NCBI GenBank assembly: GCA_001769275.1
Contig: MEOQ01000017.1
Location: 1-53,215 of the forward strand
From: Bacteroidetes bacterium GWF2_43_63
Lineage (GTDB): Bacteria; Bacteroidota; Bacteroidia; Bacteroidales; DTU049
Direction: 5' to 3'
DNA: 53,215 nucleotides
This document shows positions 42,071 to 50,647 of this stretch, piece by piece. The notes below the pieces were generated by a model that searched no databases, was not told where the DNA came from, and was given only the letters and a program-made list of their open reading frames with translations. A program made the translations under genes and the position numbers. Each line of letters opens with the position of its first letter. Position 1 is the stretch's first letter.

Positions 42071-43383
42071 GGCAGACTGTTTTTAATGAACAAATGGTTT
42101 TCAGGAGACTGATTTTCGGAAAACAATACTAAAAAGTAAGCTCCTTCAGGCAAATGGGATATATTCAAACCAGCGTCCTCTTTACCGGATAATGTATTTG
42201 AGCAGATCAATTGTCCTGATGTTGCATAAATACTGTAAGAGCTAAATCTTTCCCTGTCAAAGAATATTTTGTCAACAGCAGGGTTTGGCCAGACTGTCAC
42301 TTCCAAATTCAAATGCTGGTCTGTGATTTCTGCATGAGCACATACGGTGTCCAGCATTGACAAATACACATCGTAGGCAGGTTTCGGGTTGCCGAGCGAA
42401 TCGAGCAATCCGCGCGATTTTATGCTTTCATAGAATTCCGAGGCATATGTCAGATATAAGTTCTGATAGTCGTAAATAGCCGTTGAGTCGAAATCACCCA
42501 GGTAATAATAACCGACCGCCTCTATCAGTGGCTCATTCATAGTATGTAAGAAGGTGTTTCTGACAAATTCAGACTGCACATCACTTCGCGTCGGCATCAG
42601 CGCTGTTGGAAGACCACAATCCGAAATCACAACGGGTTTACTCCCGCATTCTGCAACCAATGTAGCGATAGTCGAACCTGCGGCATTCACTTCAGCCGTA
42701 TCGGCGTAATAATTAATCAAGGGCCACCATGAAACGGACATGATATCTCCGATTGTCAAAGTTCGATTCCAAAAAAGCGTATCCGTGTTCTGAGAACATT
42801 GCATACTTACACCGACACCGAATTTGATTGTGGGATAATTCAAATCAATATAATCCGATACGTTGCCAGCCAAAACAAAAAACGAGTCGCGTTCTGCCGG
42901 TCGGCTTTTAAAATAAACATCTGATTCACTTCCCAAAACGAAATAGTCCAATACCGGATGCATAGTGTCGAGTAACGCCACGATAAAACGAAACATAGCC
43001 TTCGTTGTATTGGTGTCAGTCAGCGGATTTCCACACCAGACCGGGGGCATTGGATTTGCGACAGTCACCGGGTTCTTCAGCTGAAAGAGATATTTTTCAA
43101 TGCCTCCGTTGGATTTTGCCCAGCTGACTTCATCGCGAAAAGGGATCAGCTGATTGCTGTCCATCATAACCTGGAGCTGCCGCCATGTGCGACCATCGCT
43201 CTGAAAGCCCTGCCCATGCGTTGCCATCTCAAAATACCAGTTCTGGCGGTCAGTCTGACTCCAGCTAACAGGCCAGACAGGATTCAGTCCGTATTTCGAA
43301 GCAGGACATTGAGCCTGGGCTTCAACAGAAGCAAAAATCAAGGCGAGTACAATAATTAAAACACTGATTGTCTGAGATTTCAC
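42067..43383 (-). CDS. Secreted TIM-barrel-like protein with type A T9SS sorting domain
   Basis: A 438-residue exported protein. The signal peptide ends at about 24 (EAQAQ). The body resembles a glycoside-hydrolase clan A barrel: repeated strands with LDYFVLGSESDVYF (a possible N/E acid-base), IKFGVGVSMQ, IMSVSWWPLINYY, VVISDCGLPT and AVGYYYLGDF. The C-terminal 75 residues are a type A sorting domain (TVWPNPAVDKIFFDRE, GAYFLVLFSE). I cannot prove catalysis. It is the first gene of the four-gene operon and overlaps the nucleotidyltransferase by four bases (ATGA). Confidence 0.75.
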   Translation of the reverse strand: MKSQTISVLIIVLALIFASVEAQAQCPASKYGLNPVWPVSWSQTDRQNWYFEMATHGQGFQSDGRTWRQLQVMMDSNQLIPFRDEVSWAKSNGGIEKYLFQLKNPVTVANPMPPVWCGNPLTDTNTTKAMFRFIVALLDTMHPVLDYFVLGSESDVYFKSRPAERDSFFVLAGNVSDYIDLNYPTIKFGVGVSMQCSQNTDTLFWNRTLTIGDIMSVSWWPLINYYADTAEVNAAGSTIATLVAECGSKPVVISDCGLPTALMPTRSDVQSEFVRNTFLHTMNEPLIEAVGYYYLGDFDSTAIYDYQNLYLTYASEFYESIKSRGLLDSLGNPKPAYDVYLSMLDTVCAHAEITDQHLNLEVTVWPNPAVDKIFFDRERFSSYSIYATSGQLICSNTLSGKEDAGLNISHLPEGAYFLVLFSENQSPENHLFIKNSLP

Positions 43384-43562
43384 GAGAAAGCATTTTAGTG
43401 TTTAAAGATAGTAATAAGTTTCAATACGTTAAAGCTGATTATTTCAGAAGATTCATTTCCTGAAAGTGTTGAAACACAGACAAACACAAATTGTAAAAGG
43501 TCAAAAAGAGTTTGGAAAGAGAACCGGAGATACCTTTATCAAAATATTTTTCTGACTTCAGG

Positions 43563-43592
43563 TTTGCGAATCAAAAAAAGTTTATATCTTTG
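43563..43592 (+). promoter_or_regulatory. Strong promoter for rplU-rpmA
   Basis: A TTTG at 43563-43566 and TATCTTTG at 43585-43592 with 18 bases between match both elements of the Bacteroidota promoter. GCACTCC follows, as at the tRNA-Pro promoter. It lies 46 bases before the start of rplU. Confidence 0.8.
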
Positions 43593-43638
43593 CACTCCCG
43601 TTTCAAAAAGTATTGATTAACAACTGAAATCACTTACG

Positions 43639-44172
43639 ATGTACGCAATTGTGGATATAGCCGGACAACAGTTCAAAGTAAACAAAGCCGGAAAAGTGTA
43701 TGTTCATCGCCTGCAGGCCGAAGAAGGCAGTCAGATTGAACTGAAAAATGTATTATTGATAGACGACGAGAAAAACGTTCAGGTTGGGAAACCCAATGTT
43801 GACGGCGCTCATGTTCTGGCCCAGGTGGTTGAACATATGAAAAGCGACAAGGTTCTTGTTTTTCACAAAAAACGTCGTAAGAGCTATCAGAAAATGAACG
43901 GCCATCGTCAGTACATGACTCAGCTGAACATTTTGTCAATAGTTAAAGACGGTGTTAGTCTCACCGGAGAAGAAGCTCCTATGGTTGAGAAAAGAATTGT
44001 CTTGCCTCCTGCTAAAATTAGAAGAGTGGTCGCAGCTTCTGAGCCAAAAGCCGAAAAAGAAGTTGCTGTAAAAAAAGCCGCTCCCAAAAAAGCTGCCGCA
44101 AAAAAACCGGCTGCTGAGAAAAAACCAGCTGCTAAAAAGCCAGCTGCCAAGAAAACCAAGAAGGACGAATAA
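43639..44172 (+). CDS. rplU: 50S ribosomal protein L21 with long basic C-terminal tail
   Basis: L21 binds 23S rRNA in the large subunit. The first 103 residues are a normal L21 (MYAIVDIAGQQFKV, HKKRRKSYQKMNGHRQYMT). Residues 104-177 are an unusual tail: first an acidic linker and then Ala-, Lys- and Pro-rich blocks (KKAAPKKAAAKKPAAEKK). The tail makes the protein about 70 residues longer than usual L21. Lysine/alanine repeats resemble tails that bind nucleic acid. It is followed by rpmA in the normal order with 33 bases between. Confidence 0.97.
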   Translation: MYAIVDIAGQQFKVNKAGKVYVHRLQAEEGSQIELKNVLLIDDEKNVQVGKPNVDGAHVLAQVVEHMKSDKVLVFHKKRRKSYQKMNGHRQYMTQLNILSIVKDGVSLTGEEAPMVEKRIVLPPAKIRRVVAASEPKAEKEVAVKKAAPKKAAAKKPAAEKKPAAKKPAAKKTKKDE

Positions 44173-44205
44173 TTCCCAATCAGTTAACTCTTAAAATATT
44201 AAGAT

Positions 44206-44466
44206 ATGGCTCACAAAAAAGGTGTCGGTAGTTCAGAAAACGGTCGCGAATCCCACAGTAAGCGACTCGGCGTAAAAATCTACGGCGGACAGATTGCCAA
44301 AGCAGGCAACATCCTCGTTCGTCAGCGCGGTACCAAACATAATCCCGGTGAAAATGTCGGAATGGGTAAAGACCATACGCTTTTTGCACTGAAAGATGGT
44401 GTTGTTGAATTCCGCAAAACCAGAGACGAAAAATCTTTCGTCACTGTGAAAGAACAGCAGAATTAA
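44206..44466 (+). CDS. rpmA: 50S ribosomal protein L27
   Basis: An 86-residue large-subunit protein whose N-terminus reaches the peptidyl transferase centre. [20 protein letters not shown] is normal, and no extra N-terminal cleavage sequence of the Firmicutes type is present. [19 protein letters not shown] and the C-terminal half are typical. It is co-transcribed with rplU and closed by a terminator 24 bases after the stop. Confidence 0.98.
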   Translation: MAHKKGVGSSENGRESHSKRLGVKIYGGQIAKAGNILVRQRGTKHNPGENVGMGKDHTLFALKDGVVEFRKTRDEKSFVTVKEQQN

Positions 44467-44489
44467 AATCTCTGGATAAAGTTACTGTA

Positions 44490-44520
44490 AACCATTTCCG
44501 GCTGCGGAGGTGGTTTTTTT
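44490..44520 (+). terminator. Rho-independent terminator after rpmA
   Basis: AACCATTTCCG pairs with CGGAGGTGGTT (eleven base pairs, two of them G-U) across a GCTG loop, then seven T residues. Confidence 0.85.
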
Positions 44521-44565
44521 ATTTTGTGACATTTTTTGTTTATTTTTACAACCGGAAGATTGTTG

Positions 44566-45324
44566 ATGAAAAACAGAATACTTATATCTCTGATAATTTC
44601 TCTGCTGTTTGGTAAATTACTGAAAGCTCAGGGTGATATTGACAGCTCCTTTCTTGAAAAGTTCCGTAGAATATCCATTGATTCAATGTATCGTGAAACA
44701 TATTGGTTCCTTCAATCAGACTTTGATGGTATCAATCTGAAAGAAGCAAAAGTCGTTTTTGATTCTTTACCGATACAGAATGATAATTTGATTGTCTGGC
44801 AAAAACGGACCATGAATATTGTGGAACTCCGCACGATGCCGTATGGGTTCAGCGACCACGGTATAGATTTTTATAATGTTTATAATAATGCAGAGAACTG
44901 GAAACACGAGGATATAAATCAGTTTGATGAGTTACCCTACTTCCCGGCTGACACCCAAATTACTCCGCTTTATGAGGCAATCTGCAATCAGGTAATGGCA
45001 GGGAAGTTAAAAGCATTCAATAAAAGCGGAAAAAAACCTTATTCAATAGAAGAATTCCGGAATGGGGAGTTTTATAGAAAAAGGGTTCAAATTGATACCG
45101 CAAATATTGGATGGCAAGCCATTCGATTTGAAGACATTATTCCAATTCAGAAGCTTCCGGTGTACAGATATATTGTAATTGAAGACTGGGTCTGCTATTC
45201 AGACATGCGCTTTGAATCAAAAGCAATTGCAATTGCTCCTCTAAAGCGAGAGTACGAGGACTTTAATCCCCAGTTCCATTGTTTTTATGACCAATTATTA
45301 TTATTCTGGATTTTCTTCAAATGA
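44566..45324 (+). CDS. GldN-like exported protein, first of a tandem pair
   Basis: A 252-residue exported protein with signal peptide ending LLKAQ (about 22). It reads as a divergent GldN/PorN: VWQKRTMNIVELRTMPYGF resembles the GldN opening (W-x-K-R...I-DL), LYEAICNQVMAGKLKAF fits its middle, and YRYIVIEDWVCYSDMRFESK followed by LLLFWIFFK fits the KEDWFFDK...RIIGIAP...FWIY end. GldN forms the GldKN ring of the T9SS in the periplasm. This copy is not in a gldKLMN cluster; it lies between rpmA and a shorter paralogue that overlaps it by four bases. The start at 44566 begins the signal peptide. Remote similarity, moderately sure. Confidence 0.6.
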   Translation: MKNRILISLIISLLFGKLLKAQGDIDSSFLEKFRRISIDSMYRETYWFLQSDFDGINLKEAKVVFDSLPIQNDNLIVWQKRTMNIVELRTMPYGFSDHGIDFYNVYNNAENWKHEDINQFDELPYFPADTQITPLYEAICNQVMAGKLKAFNKSGKKPYSIEEFRNGEFYRKRVQIDTANIGWQAIRFEDIIPIQKLPVYRYIVIEDWVCYSDMRFESKAIAIAPLKREYEDFNPQFHCFYDQLLLFWIFFK

Positions 45325-45857
45325 AAAACATATTCTTCCTCATATTAATATTGCTTTTTCGCCCTGCAAGCGGACAATCGTTGATTTTTGCACGTGATAT
45401 CAGGATTCCAATCACTCAGCTCGATTCAAATGTGCTTTGGGGAAAAACCGTTTACCGCTTTCTTGCCCTGAGTGACGATACTTCATTATATGGCGGGATT
45501 TCCGTTACAATGAAAGGAACAAAGGAACAACTGGTTGAAAACATCATCAAGTCTGTCAAGTCTGGACGCGATACGGCCTACTATTCCAACAAACGACTCG
45601 CTCCAACCATGATGGATAGCCTCAGAGTGCGTGTCGGGCGAATATATGAAATGAACACCTATTTTCGGGAATTTGAATACGCTGATGTTCAAAGTCTGAT
45701 TATCATTGAAAACTGGTATTATCTGAAAAAAGAGCAGATTATCCGAAAAGAATTTGTTGCAATTTGCCTTAGGCTTGGTGAAGTTCATCCAGCTGATCCC
45801 ATAAATGACTATAATCCCCTTGATTTCTGGGAACAGGGCGTATTCTGGATTTATTGA
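45321..45857 (+). CDS. GldN-like exported protein, second of a tandem pair
   Basis: A 178-residue paralogue of the preceding protein with signal peptide ending ASGQ (about 19). It keeps NVLWGKTVYRFLALSD, LVENIIKSVKSGRDTAYY, and LIIIENWYYLKKEQIIRKEF, ending FWEQGVFWIY. Both therefore have the GldN core between the two W-rich ends, with about 70 fewer residues here, largely before the core. It overlaps the upstream gene by four bases (ATGA), so they form one unit. A complex between the two is plausible. Downstream lies palindrome copy 4. Confidence 0.6.
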   Translation: MKNIFFLILILLFRPASGQSLIFARDIRIPITQLDSNVLWGKTVYRFLALSDDTSLYGGISVTMKGTKEQLVENIIKSVKSGRDTAYYSNKRLAPTMMDSLRVRVGRIYEMNTYFREFEYADVQSLIIIENWYYLKKEQIIRKEFVAICLRLGEVHPADPINDYNPLDFWEQGVFWIY

Positions 45858-45873
45858 TGTGTTCTAATCAAAC

Positions 45874-45900
45874 TGGGCGCACGTCTCCCGACGCGTGACC
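45874..45900. repeat. 27-bp GC-rich dispersed palindrome, copy 4 (short form, minus orientation)
   Basis: TGGGCGCACGTCTC...GACGCGTGACC is the reverse complement of copy 1 with two changed bases, with no central insert. Confidence 0.7.
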
Positions 45901-46029
45901 ACTTGCATTTCCCTTCCCGCAATAACACTAATGCATGCAATTGATTTTCGCCTAAAGGGACACAAATTCTGAATATAGAAGAAGGAACAAGGATATATGA
46001 ATATAGAAGTATGTTTTAAATTGAGTTTA

Positions 46030-46108
46030 CTTCAAACTTCCTTGTTCCATGTTCAGAGTTCGAAGCCCGGTATTCCCTTCAAACTTCCTTGTTCCATGTT
46101 CAGAGTTC
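46030..46108 (+). repeat. Two direct 32-bp repeats, with an inverted relative upstream
   Basis: CTTCAAACTTCCTTGTTCCA and the following 12 bases recur at 46030-46061 and 46077-46108, 47 bases apart. GAAGGAACAAGG near 45980 is an inverted fragment. The 252-base gap up to trxB holds no gene. Confidence 0.8.
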
Positions 46109-46109
46109 A

Positions 46110-47063
46110 TTACCCTTTCATACTCAGATACCGCTCAGCCTCGATGGCGGCCATGCAGCCCGAACCGGCAGCAGTAATGGCCTGACGGTAATGCAGATCC
46201 TGAACATCGCCGGCGGCAAAAATACCCGGAATATTGGTCTGAGCTGTGCCCGGAATGGTTTTGATATATCCATTGTCGTGCAGTTCAACCTGACCTTTGA
46301 AAATATCGGTGTTGGGAGTGTGCCCGATGGCAATAAAGACACCGTCCACCGGAATGGTTTTTTCCTCACCAGATTTCGTGTCAGTAACAACAACGCCGGT
46401 AACTGCTTTTGCAAAACCTTTGGTCTCACCAATAATTTCTTTCGGAATAGCATTCCAGACCATTTCTATGTTGGGCGTATTAAGCACTTTTTGCTGCATG
46501 GCTTTCGAAGCGCGCAGCTCGTCGCGGCGATGAATCAGAAATACTTTCGAAGCCAGATTCGATAAATAGGCCGCTTCTTCGGTGGCGGTGTCCCCTCCTC
46601 CGATTACAGCAACGGTTTTACCTTTGTAAAAGAATCCGTCGCAGGTGGCACAGGCCGATACGCCATAGCCGTTGTAATCCTGTTCGCTTTGTAAACCAAG
46701 CCAGCGGGCCGAAGCACCGGTAGCAATAATCACGGTTTCGGCCAGGATTTCTTTGCCACTGTCGTCGATTAACAAAAAGGGCGATTTCGAAAAATCGACT
46801 TTATCTATAAATCCAAAACGGATTTCAGTTCCAAAACGTTCGGCTTGTTTTTTCAGATCTTCCATTAATACAGGACCAGTCACGCCTTCCGGGTAACCCG
46901 GAAAATTCTCGACTTCGGTAGTAATGGTCAGCTGTCCGCCTGGCTGCATTCCTTCGTATAACAATGGTTTCATATCAGCACGGGCTGTATAGATTGCAGC
47001 AGTGTAACCGGCAGGACCTGAGCCGATAATCACACATTTTCTTTGTTCTCTTTCGTTTGCCAT
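46110..47063 (-). CDS. trxB: Thioredoxin-disulfide reductase
   Basis: An NADPH- and FAD-dependent reductase of thioredoxin, 317 residues. The FAD motif VIIGSGPAGYTAAIYTAR, the redox pair in ACATCDGF (C138, C141), the NADPH motif VIGGGDTATEEA and the closing AAGDVQD are intact. It would supply electrons to thioredoxins such as the cytoplasmic partner of the exported thioredoxin near position 213. It lies nine bases after a DUF4249 gene in the same direction, so TonB receptor, DUF4249 and trxB are probably co-transcribed, an odd pairing. Confidence 0.97.
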   Translation of the reverse strand: MANEREQRKCVIIGSGPAGYTAAIYTARADMKPLLYEGMQPGGQLTITTEVENFPGYPEGVTGPVLMEDLKKQAERFGTEIRFGFIDKVDFSKSPFLLIDDSGKEILAETVIIATGASARWLGLQSEQDYNGYGVSACATCDGFFYKGKTVAVIGGGDTATEEAAYLSNLASKVFLIHRRDELRASKAMQQKVLNTPNIEMVWNAIPKEIIGETKGFAKAVTGVVVTDTKSGEEKTIPVDGVFIAIGHTPNTDIFKGQVELHDNGYIKTIPGTAQTNIPGIFAAGDVQDLHYRQAITAAGSGCMAAIEAERYLSMKG

Positions 47064-47072
47064 ATATTTTGA

Positions 47073-47954
47073 TTATTGAATGATCACTGTATCGAGCACA
47101 CTGCCATAACCGCCGAAAACTCCAAGGGCTCCTTCGACTGTATGTCTGATTGTAACAGGGTTTGTGAATGGATTTCCACCGGCCATAACATCCTCTTCGA
47201 GGGTTCGCCAGAAATCGTAATGCGCTTTATTAATTGATGAAAGCTTGACAACAACGGTGTCTCCACTTTTATAGCTGCCAAATTCATCATCTTCAAATAT
47301 TTCTTCGTCCTCGTAGTTCAATTCGCCGCGCATGATCTCATATTCAAACGTTAGCCCGTTGAAATAGATATCATCATAAATGCTTTCCATCACCGGGACG
47401 AAATTGTAATCGCGGCCCAGTCTTTTCGAAAAAATGCGGTAATAGTTTTTCTCACTGCCGTTATCAGTCACCATAGCGTGAATATAGCCCAGCGAATCTC
47501 CGGTGCCGGCTTCTGCCTCCCACCACAGGGTATCGAAAGCAACCAGTGATGGAATAGATGCTTCTCCCGTAATTACTTCACCCTCGGCCTCAATATACAA
47601 GGAATAGTTTCCGTTTTCAACCCCCAGTATTTTTGAACCTTTATAGTAAAAGATTGGCCAGGCCCCGTTTTGATATGCGGCTACATCAAGAAATGGCTGT
47701 AGCGTGTCGCTCTGAAAACCATCGGAAACAATTACCAATGCATCGGTGATGAACAATGAATCCATGAGGAAATTTGTGTCGATGGGCGCAAAATAGCTGC
47801 TGTTGCGGGTTACGATAACTACCGGATATTCTCCGTTTTCGATCCAACCTTCTACAACCAGCTTTGCGTCGGGCTGAGGCAGATCAATGTCAAGTTCTTT
47901 CTCGCAGGAAGCAAAAAGTGAAATGGCTATTATAATGAACAAAAACTTTTTCAT
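47073..47954 (-). CDS. DUF4249 domain lipoprotein
   Basis: A 293-residue lipoprotein with lipobox FASC. KLVVEGWIENGEYPVVIVTRN and the following beta-rich body, including YSLYIEAEGEVITGEA and the C-terminal GGNPFTNP with GALGVFGGYGS, are typical of DUF4249. Such lipoproteins are usually encoded next to a TonB-dependent receptor and are thought to be its surface partner, in the place of SusD. Here it follows the receptor gene by three bases. Ligand unknown. Confidence 0.9.
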   Translation of the reverse strand: MKKFLFIIIAISLFASCEKELDIDLPQPDAKLVVEGWIENGEYPVVIVTRNSSYFAPIDTNFLMDSLFITDALVIVSDGFQSDTLQPFLDVAAYQNGAWPIFYYKGSKILGVENGNYSLYIEAEGEVITGEASIPSLVAFDTLWWEAEAGTGDSLGYIHAMVTDNGSEKNYYRIFSKRLGRDYNFVPVMESIYDDIYFNGLTFEYEIMRGELNYEDEEIFEDDEFGSYKSGDTVVVKLSSINKAHYDFWRTLEEDVMAGGNPFTNPVTIRHTVEGALGVFGGYGSVLDTVIIQ

Positions 47955-47957
47955 GAC

Positions 47958-50321
47958 TTAGAATTTAAAATTCCATGTAACAGATGGAAGGATTGAAAAG
48001 ATGGAAACCTGCTTGGCTGTTATGGCCGCGCTTCCGGCAAGAATATCGCCCTCCACATCAAAAAAGATGAAGTAAGGATTCTTGCGATTGTAAAGATTAT
48101 AAATGGAGAAATTCCAGCTTTCTTCAATTTTTCTTGTTTTCTTTTTGCTTTTTGGATACCAGGTCAAACTCACGTCGGCACGATGATAAGCCGGCATGCG
48201 AAAACCGTTTCTGGGGCCATATTCGCTAACAACATTTCCACCGATTATATAGCGCGAAACCGGCATAGTGGCGCAGTTTCCGGTTGCATACACCCAAACG
48301 GCGGACAAAGTCAGCTTCTCATTAAGCGAATGCGTAACGACCACTGAAATATCGTGGCGACGATCGTATTTGGCAGAAAACACATCGCCATTATTAATGT
48401 CATCGAATTGCCGGGAACTGCGTGCAAGCGTATATCCGACCCAGCCGGTCGTGCTTCCGAACTTTTTGTTTACAAAAAACTCAATTCCGTATGCAGTGCC
48501 CGTACCGAAGACAAAGTTGTTATCGGTGTTGTTGTTTACATTGTCTTCAATCAAAGCGCCCTCCGCATATTCAATCTGATTTTTCATCTCCTTGTAATAT
48601 ACTTCCACGCTGGTTTCAATCAAATTGTCGTCGAAATTCCGGTAGTACCCCAGCGAATATTGAGTTCCAAACTGCGGCTTCACAAGCTCAGTGCTTGGAA
48701 ACCAAACATCGGTCGGCATGCTCACGGTTGTTGGCGATGCAAGATGAATGTACTGGTAGTTTTGGGTAAACGAAGCTTTCAGCGAACTTTTTGGATTCAA
48801 TATAAAGCGGGCGCTGGCGCGGGGTTCAAGATGCCAGTATGGTTTCACCATTTCACCATTGCCGTATTTTATCGTATCCACAATCTGATCGGTAATGGAG
48901 TCTTTTATAAATCTGTCAAAGGGTCCTACATGCGCAAAAAAGCTTCCACGTAAACCAATATTGAACTTGAACTTTTTACCAATGCTGAATTCATCGTTTA
49001 AATAAAGTGCAGCTTCGTGAGAATACAATTTCACCGCATCCCCAACAATCAGATCCACATCGCCGGAGCGGGCAGAAGCATTGTTTGGAGTGAATACATG
49101 AAAAATGTAATCGGCTCCGAATTTTATAACATGGCTTGAAGCCGGAAGATAGGTGAAATCTAGTCGTGCGTTATAATCATTAATGCCTGACAACAAGCTG
49201 ATGTCATACATGTCCATCGTCGTACCGAATTCAAAGCGGTAATCGCTGAAAATAAACGAGGCGTTTGAAAACAGCTTCTGGCTGAAAAGGTGATTCCATC
49301 TGGCCGTTACCGTGCCGTTGCCCCAATACATTTTCATTTTCAGATCATCATCTTTAATATCCATATTGAAAAGATCTCTGCCGAAATAGGCGCTTGCAAA
49401 AATGCGGTCTTTGTCGCTGATTTTATAATTGATTTTTGCGTTGAGATCGTAGAAATAATAGCCGGTGTGTTTGAAATCGCTCGTTTTTTTGATGAAAGGT
49501 TTCATAACGAGGTCGGCATAGGTCCTGCGACCACTTATAATGAAAGACGAAGTGTCTTTTTTGATGGGTCCTTGCACTGTTAGTCGCGAAGATATAAGAC
49601 CAATGCCTCCATCGACATGGTACTTTTTCAAGTTGCCGTCTTTCATGCTTACATCAAGCACCGAGGCCAGACGGCCACCATAATTGGATGGCATACCCGA
49701 TTTCGTAAGTTCAACATGCTGCAATGCATCGGCATTGAATACACTGAAAAATCCAAAAAGATGACTGGCATTGTACACAACGGCCTCGTCGAGTAACACC
49801 AGATTTTGATCCGGTCCACCACCGCGCACATAAAAAGCGCTGTTGCCTTCTCCGCCCGACTGAACGCCGGGAGTAAGTGTAATGGTTTTCAATATGTCAA
49901 CTTCACCGAATAAAACCGGAATGGATTTGATTTTTTCGACAGGCATGTTAAATGTCCCCATATCCGTATTCTGCAAATTTTCATCAGGGCGGTCGCCGGT
50001 AATGACCACTTCTTTTGTTGTTATTACATGTGAGGAAAGTTCAATATCCAGAACAATATTTTTGTTCAGCGCAATATTTTTTCTAAAATCCTTATAACCG
50101 ATAAAAGAGCCAACGAGTGTGTAATTGCCAGCATCCGCTGTTATGGAATAAAAACCATAAGTATTTGTAGTGCCACCTTTCATCAGTTCTTTCAGATAAA
50201 CACTGGCTCCGATCAGTGATTCCCCGCTGGCCGAATCTTTCACGTGACCACTGATCGTAAACTTCTGTGCAAATCCGGTCAAAGATGCCAGAATCAGCAA
50301 AAAAACAAGAATATATTTCAT
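47958..50321 (-). CDS. TonB-dependent receptor with carboxypeptidase-regulatory-like N-domain
   Basis: A 787-residue outer-membrane transporter. The signal peptide ends TGFAQ (about 19), then a carboxypeptidase-regulatory-like domain (FTISGHVKDSASGESLIGAS, to about 105), the plug (about 115-230, including GEVDILKTITLTPGVQSGGE and YVRGGGPDQNLVLLDEA) and a beta-barrel that ends in a C-terminal aromatic (VTWNFKF). It imports an unknown ligand using energy from TonB. The DUF4249 lipoprotein follows directly, a regular pairing. The start at 50321 is the start of the signal peptide; the frame extends upstream to 50390 without signal character. Confidence 0.93.
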   Translation of the reverse strand: MKYILVFLLILASLTGFAQKFTISGHVKDSASGESLIGASVYLKELMKGGTTNTYGFYSITADAGNYTLVGSFIGYKDFRKNIALNKNIVLDIELSSHVITTKEVVITGDRPDENLQNTDMGTFNMPVEKIKSIPVLFGEVDILKTITLTPGVQSGGEGNSAFYVRGGGPDQNLVLLDEAVVYNASHLFGFFSVFNADALQHVELTKSGMPSNYGGRLASVLDVSMKDGNLKKYHVDGGIGLISSRLTVQGPIKKDTSSFIISGRRTYADLVMKPFIKKTSDFKHTGYYFYDLNAKINYKISDKDRIFASAYFGRDLFNMDIKDDDLKMKMYWGNGTVTARWNHLFSQKLFSNASFIFSDYRFEFGTTMDMYDISLLSGINDYNARLDFTYLPASSHVIKFGADYIFHVFTPNNASARSGDVDLIVGDAVKLYSHEAALYLNDEFSIGKKFKFNIGLRGSFFAHVGPFDRFIKDSITDQIVDTIKYGNGEMVKPYWHLEPRASARFILNPKSSLKASFTQNYQYIHLASPTTVSMPTDVWFPSTELVKPQFGTQYSLGYYRNFDDNLIETSVEVYYKEMKNQIEYAEGALIEDNVNNNTDNNFVFGTGTAYGIEFFVNKKFGSTTGWVGYTLARSSRQFDDINNGDVFSAKYDRRHDISVVVTHSLNEKLTLSAVWVYATGNCATMPVSRYIIGGNVVSEYGPRNGFRMPAYHRADVSLTWYPKSKKKTRKIEESWNFSIYNLYNRKNPYFIFFDVEGDILAGSAAITAKQVSIFSILPSVTWNFKF

Positions 50322-50505
50322 AGTAATTTGTTGCGTGCGCTTGTCATTAATTATGCCAGCCAAAATAACTGACAAATAGACATGGAACAAACCTGAAAAG
50401 TTACATTTTGTCGAAAATAAAGTTTTTTTTGTTTATTTATGACAGTTGTGATTTTCGAAAAATTGCAGCGAAAAGATTAAAATAATTCCAGAAACATATT
50501 TTTTG

Positions 50506-50513
50506 TATCTTTG
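50506..50513 (+). promoter_or_regulatory. Bacteroidota -7 box for tRNA-Pro
   Basis: TATCTTTG followed by CACTCC, 11 bases before the tRNA, the same sequence as at rplU. Confidence 0.7.
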
Positions 50514-50524
50514 CACTCCTAAAT

Positions 50525-50598
50525 CGGGGCGTAGCGCAGTTGGATAGCGTACTTGGCTGGGGGCCAAGTGGTCGTCCGTTCGAGTCGGACCGCTCCGA
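50525..50598 (+). tRNA. tRNA-Pro (GGG)
   Basis: A complete cloverleaf: acceptor CGGGGCG/CGCTCCG (one G-U), D-arm GCGC...GCGT, anticodon stem CTTGG/CCAAG with loop CTGGGGG (anticodon GGG at 50559-50561), and T-arm GTCCG-TTCGAGT-CGGAC, discriminator A. CCA is not encoded. A terminator follows. A broken second copy lies at 50884-50992. Confidence 0.95.
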
Positions 50599-50601
50599 CA
50601 G

Positions 50602-50631
50602 ACAGGTTGTCAGCAATGGCAACCTGTTTTT
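50602..50631 (+). terminator. Terminator of tRNA-Pro
   Basis: ACAGGTTG and CAACCTGT form an eight-base stem with a ten-base loop, followed by T residues. An identical copy ends the second tRNA remnant at 50993-51022. Confidence 0.85.
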
Positions 50632-50647
50632 GCTTAAACCAAAAAGC

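Noticed and set aside
47958-50321. SusC of a SusCD glycan system
   Set aside because: The partner is DUF4249, not SusD, and no glycan-degrading genes are adjacent.
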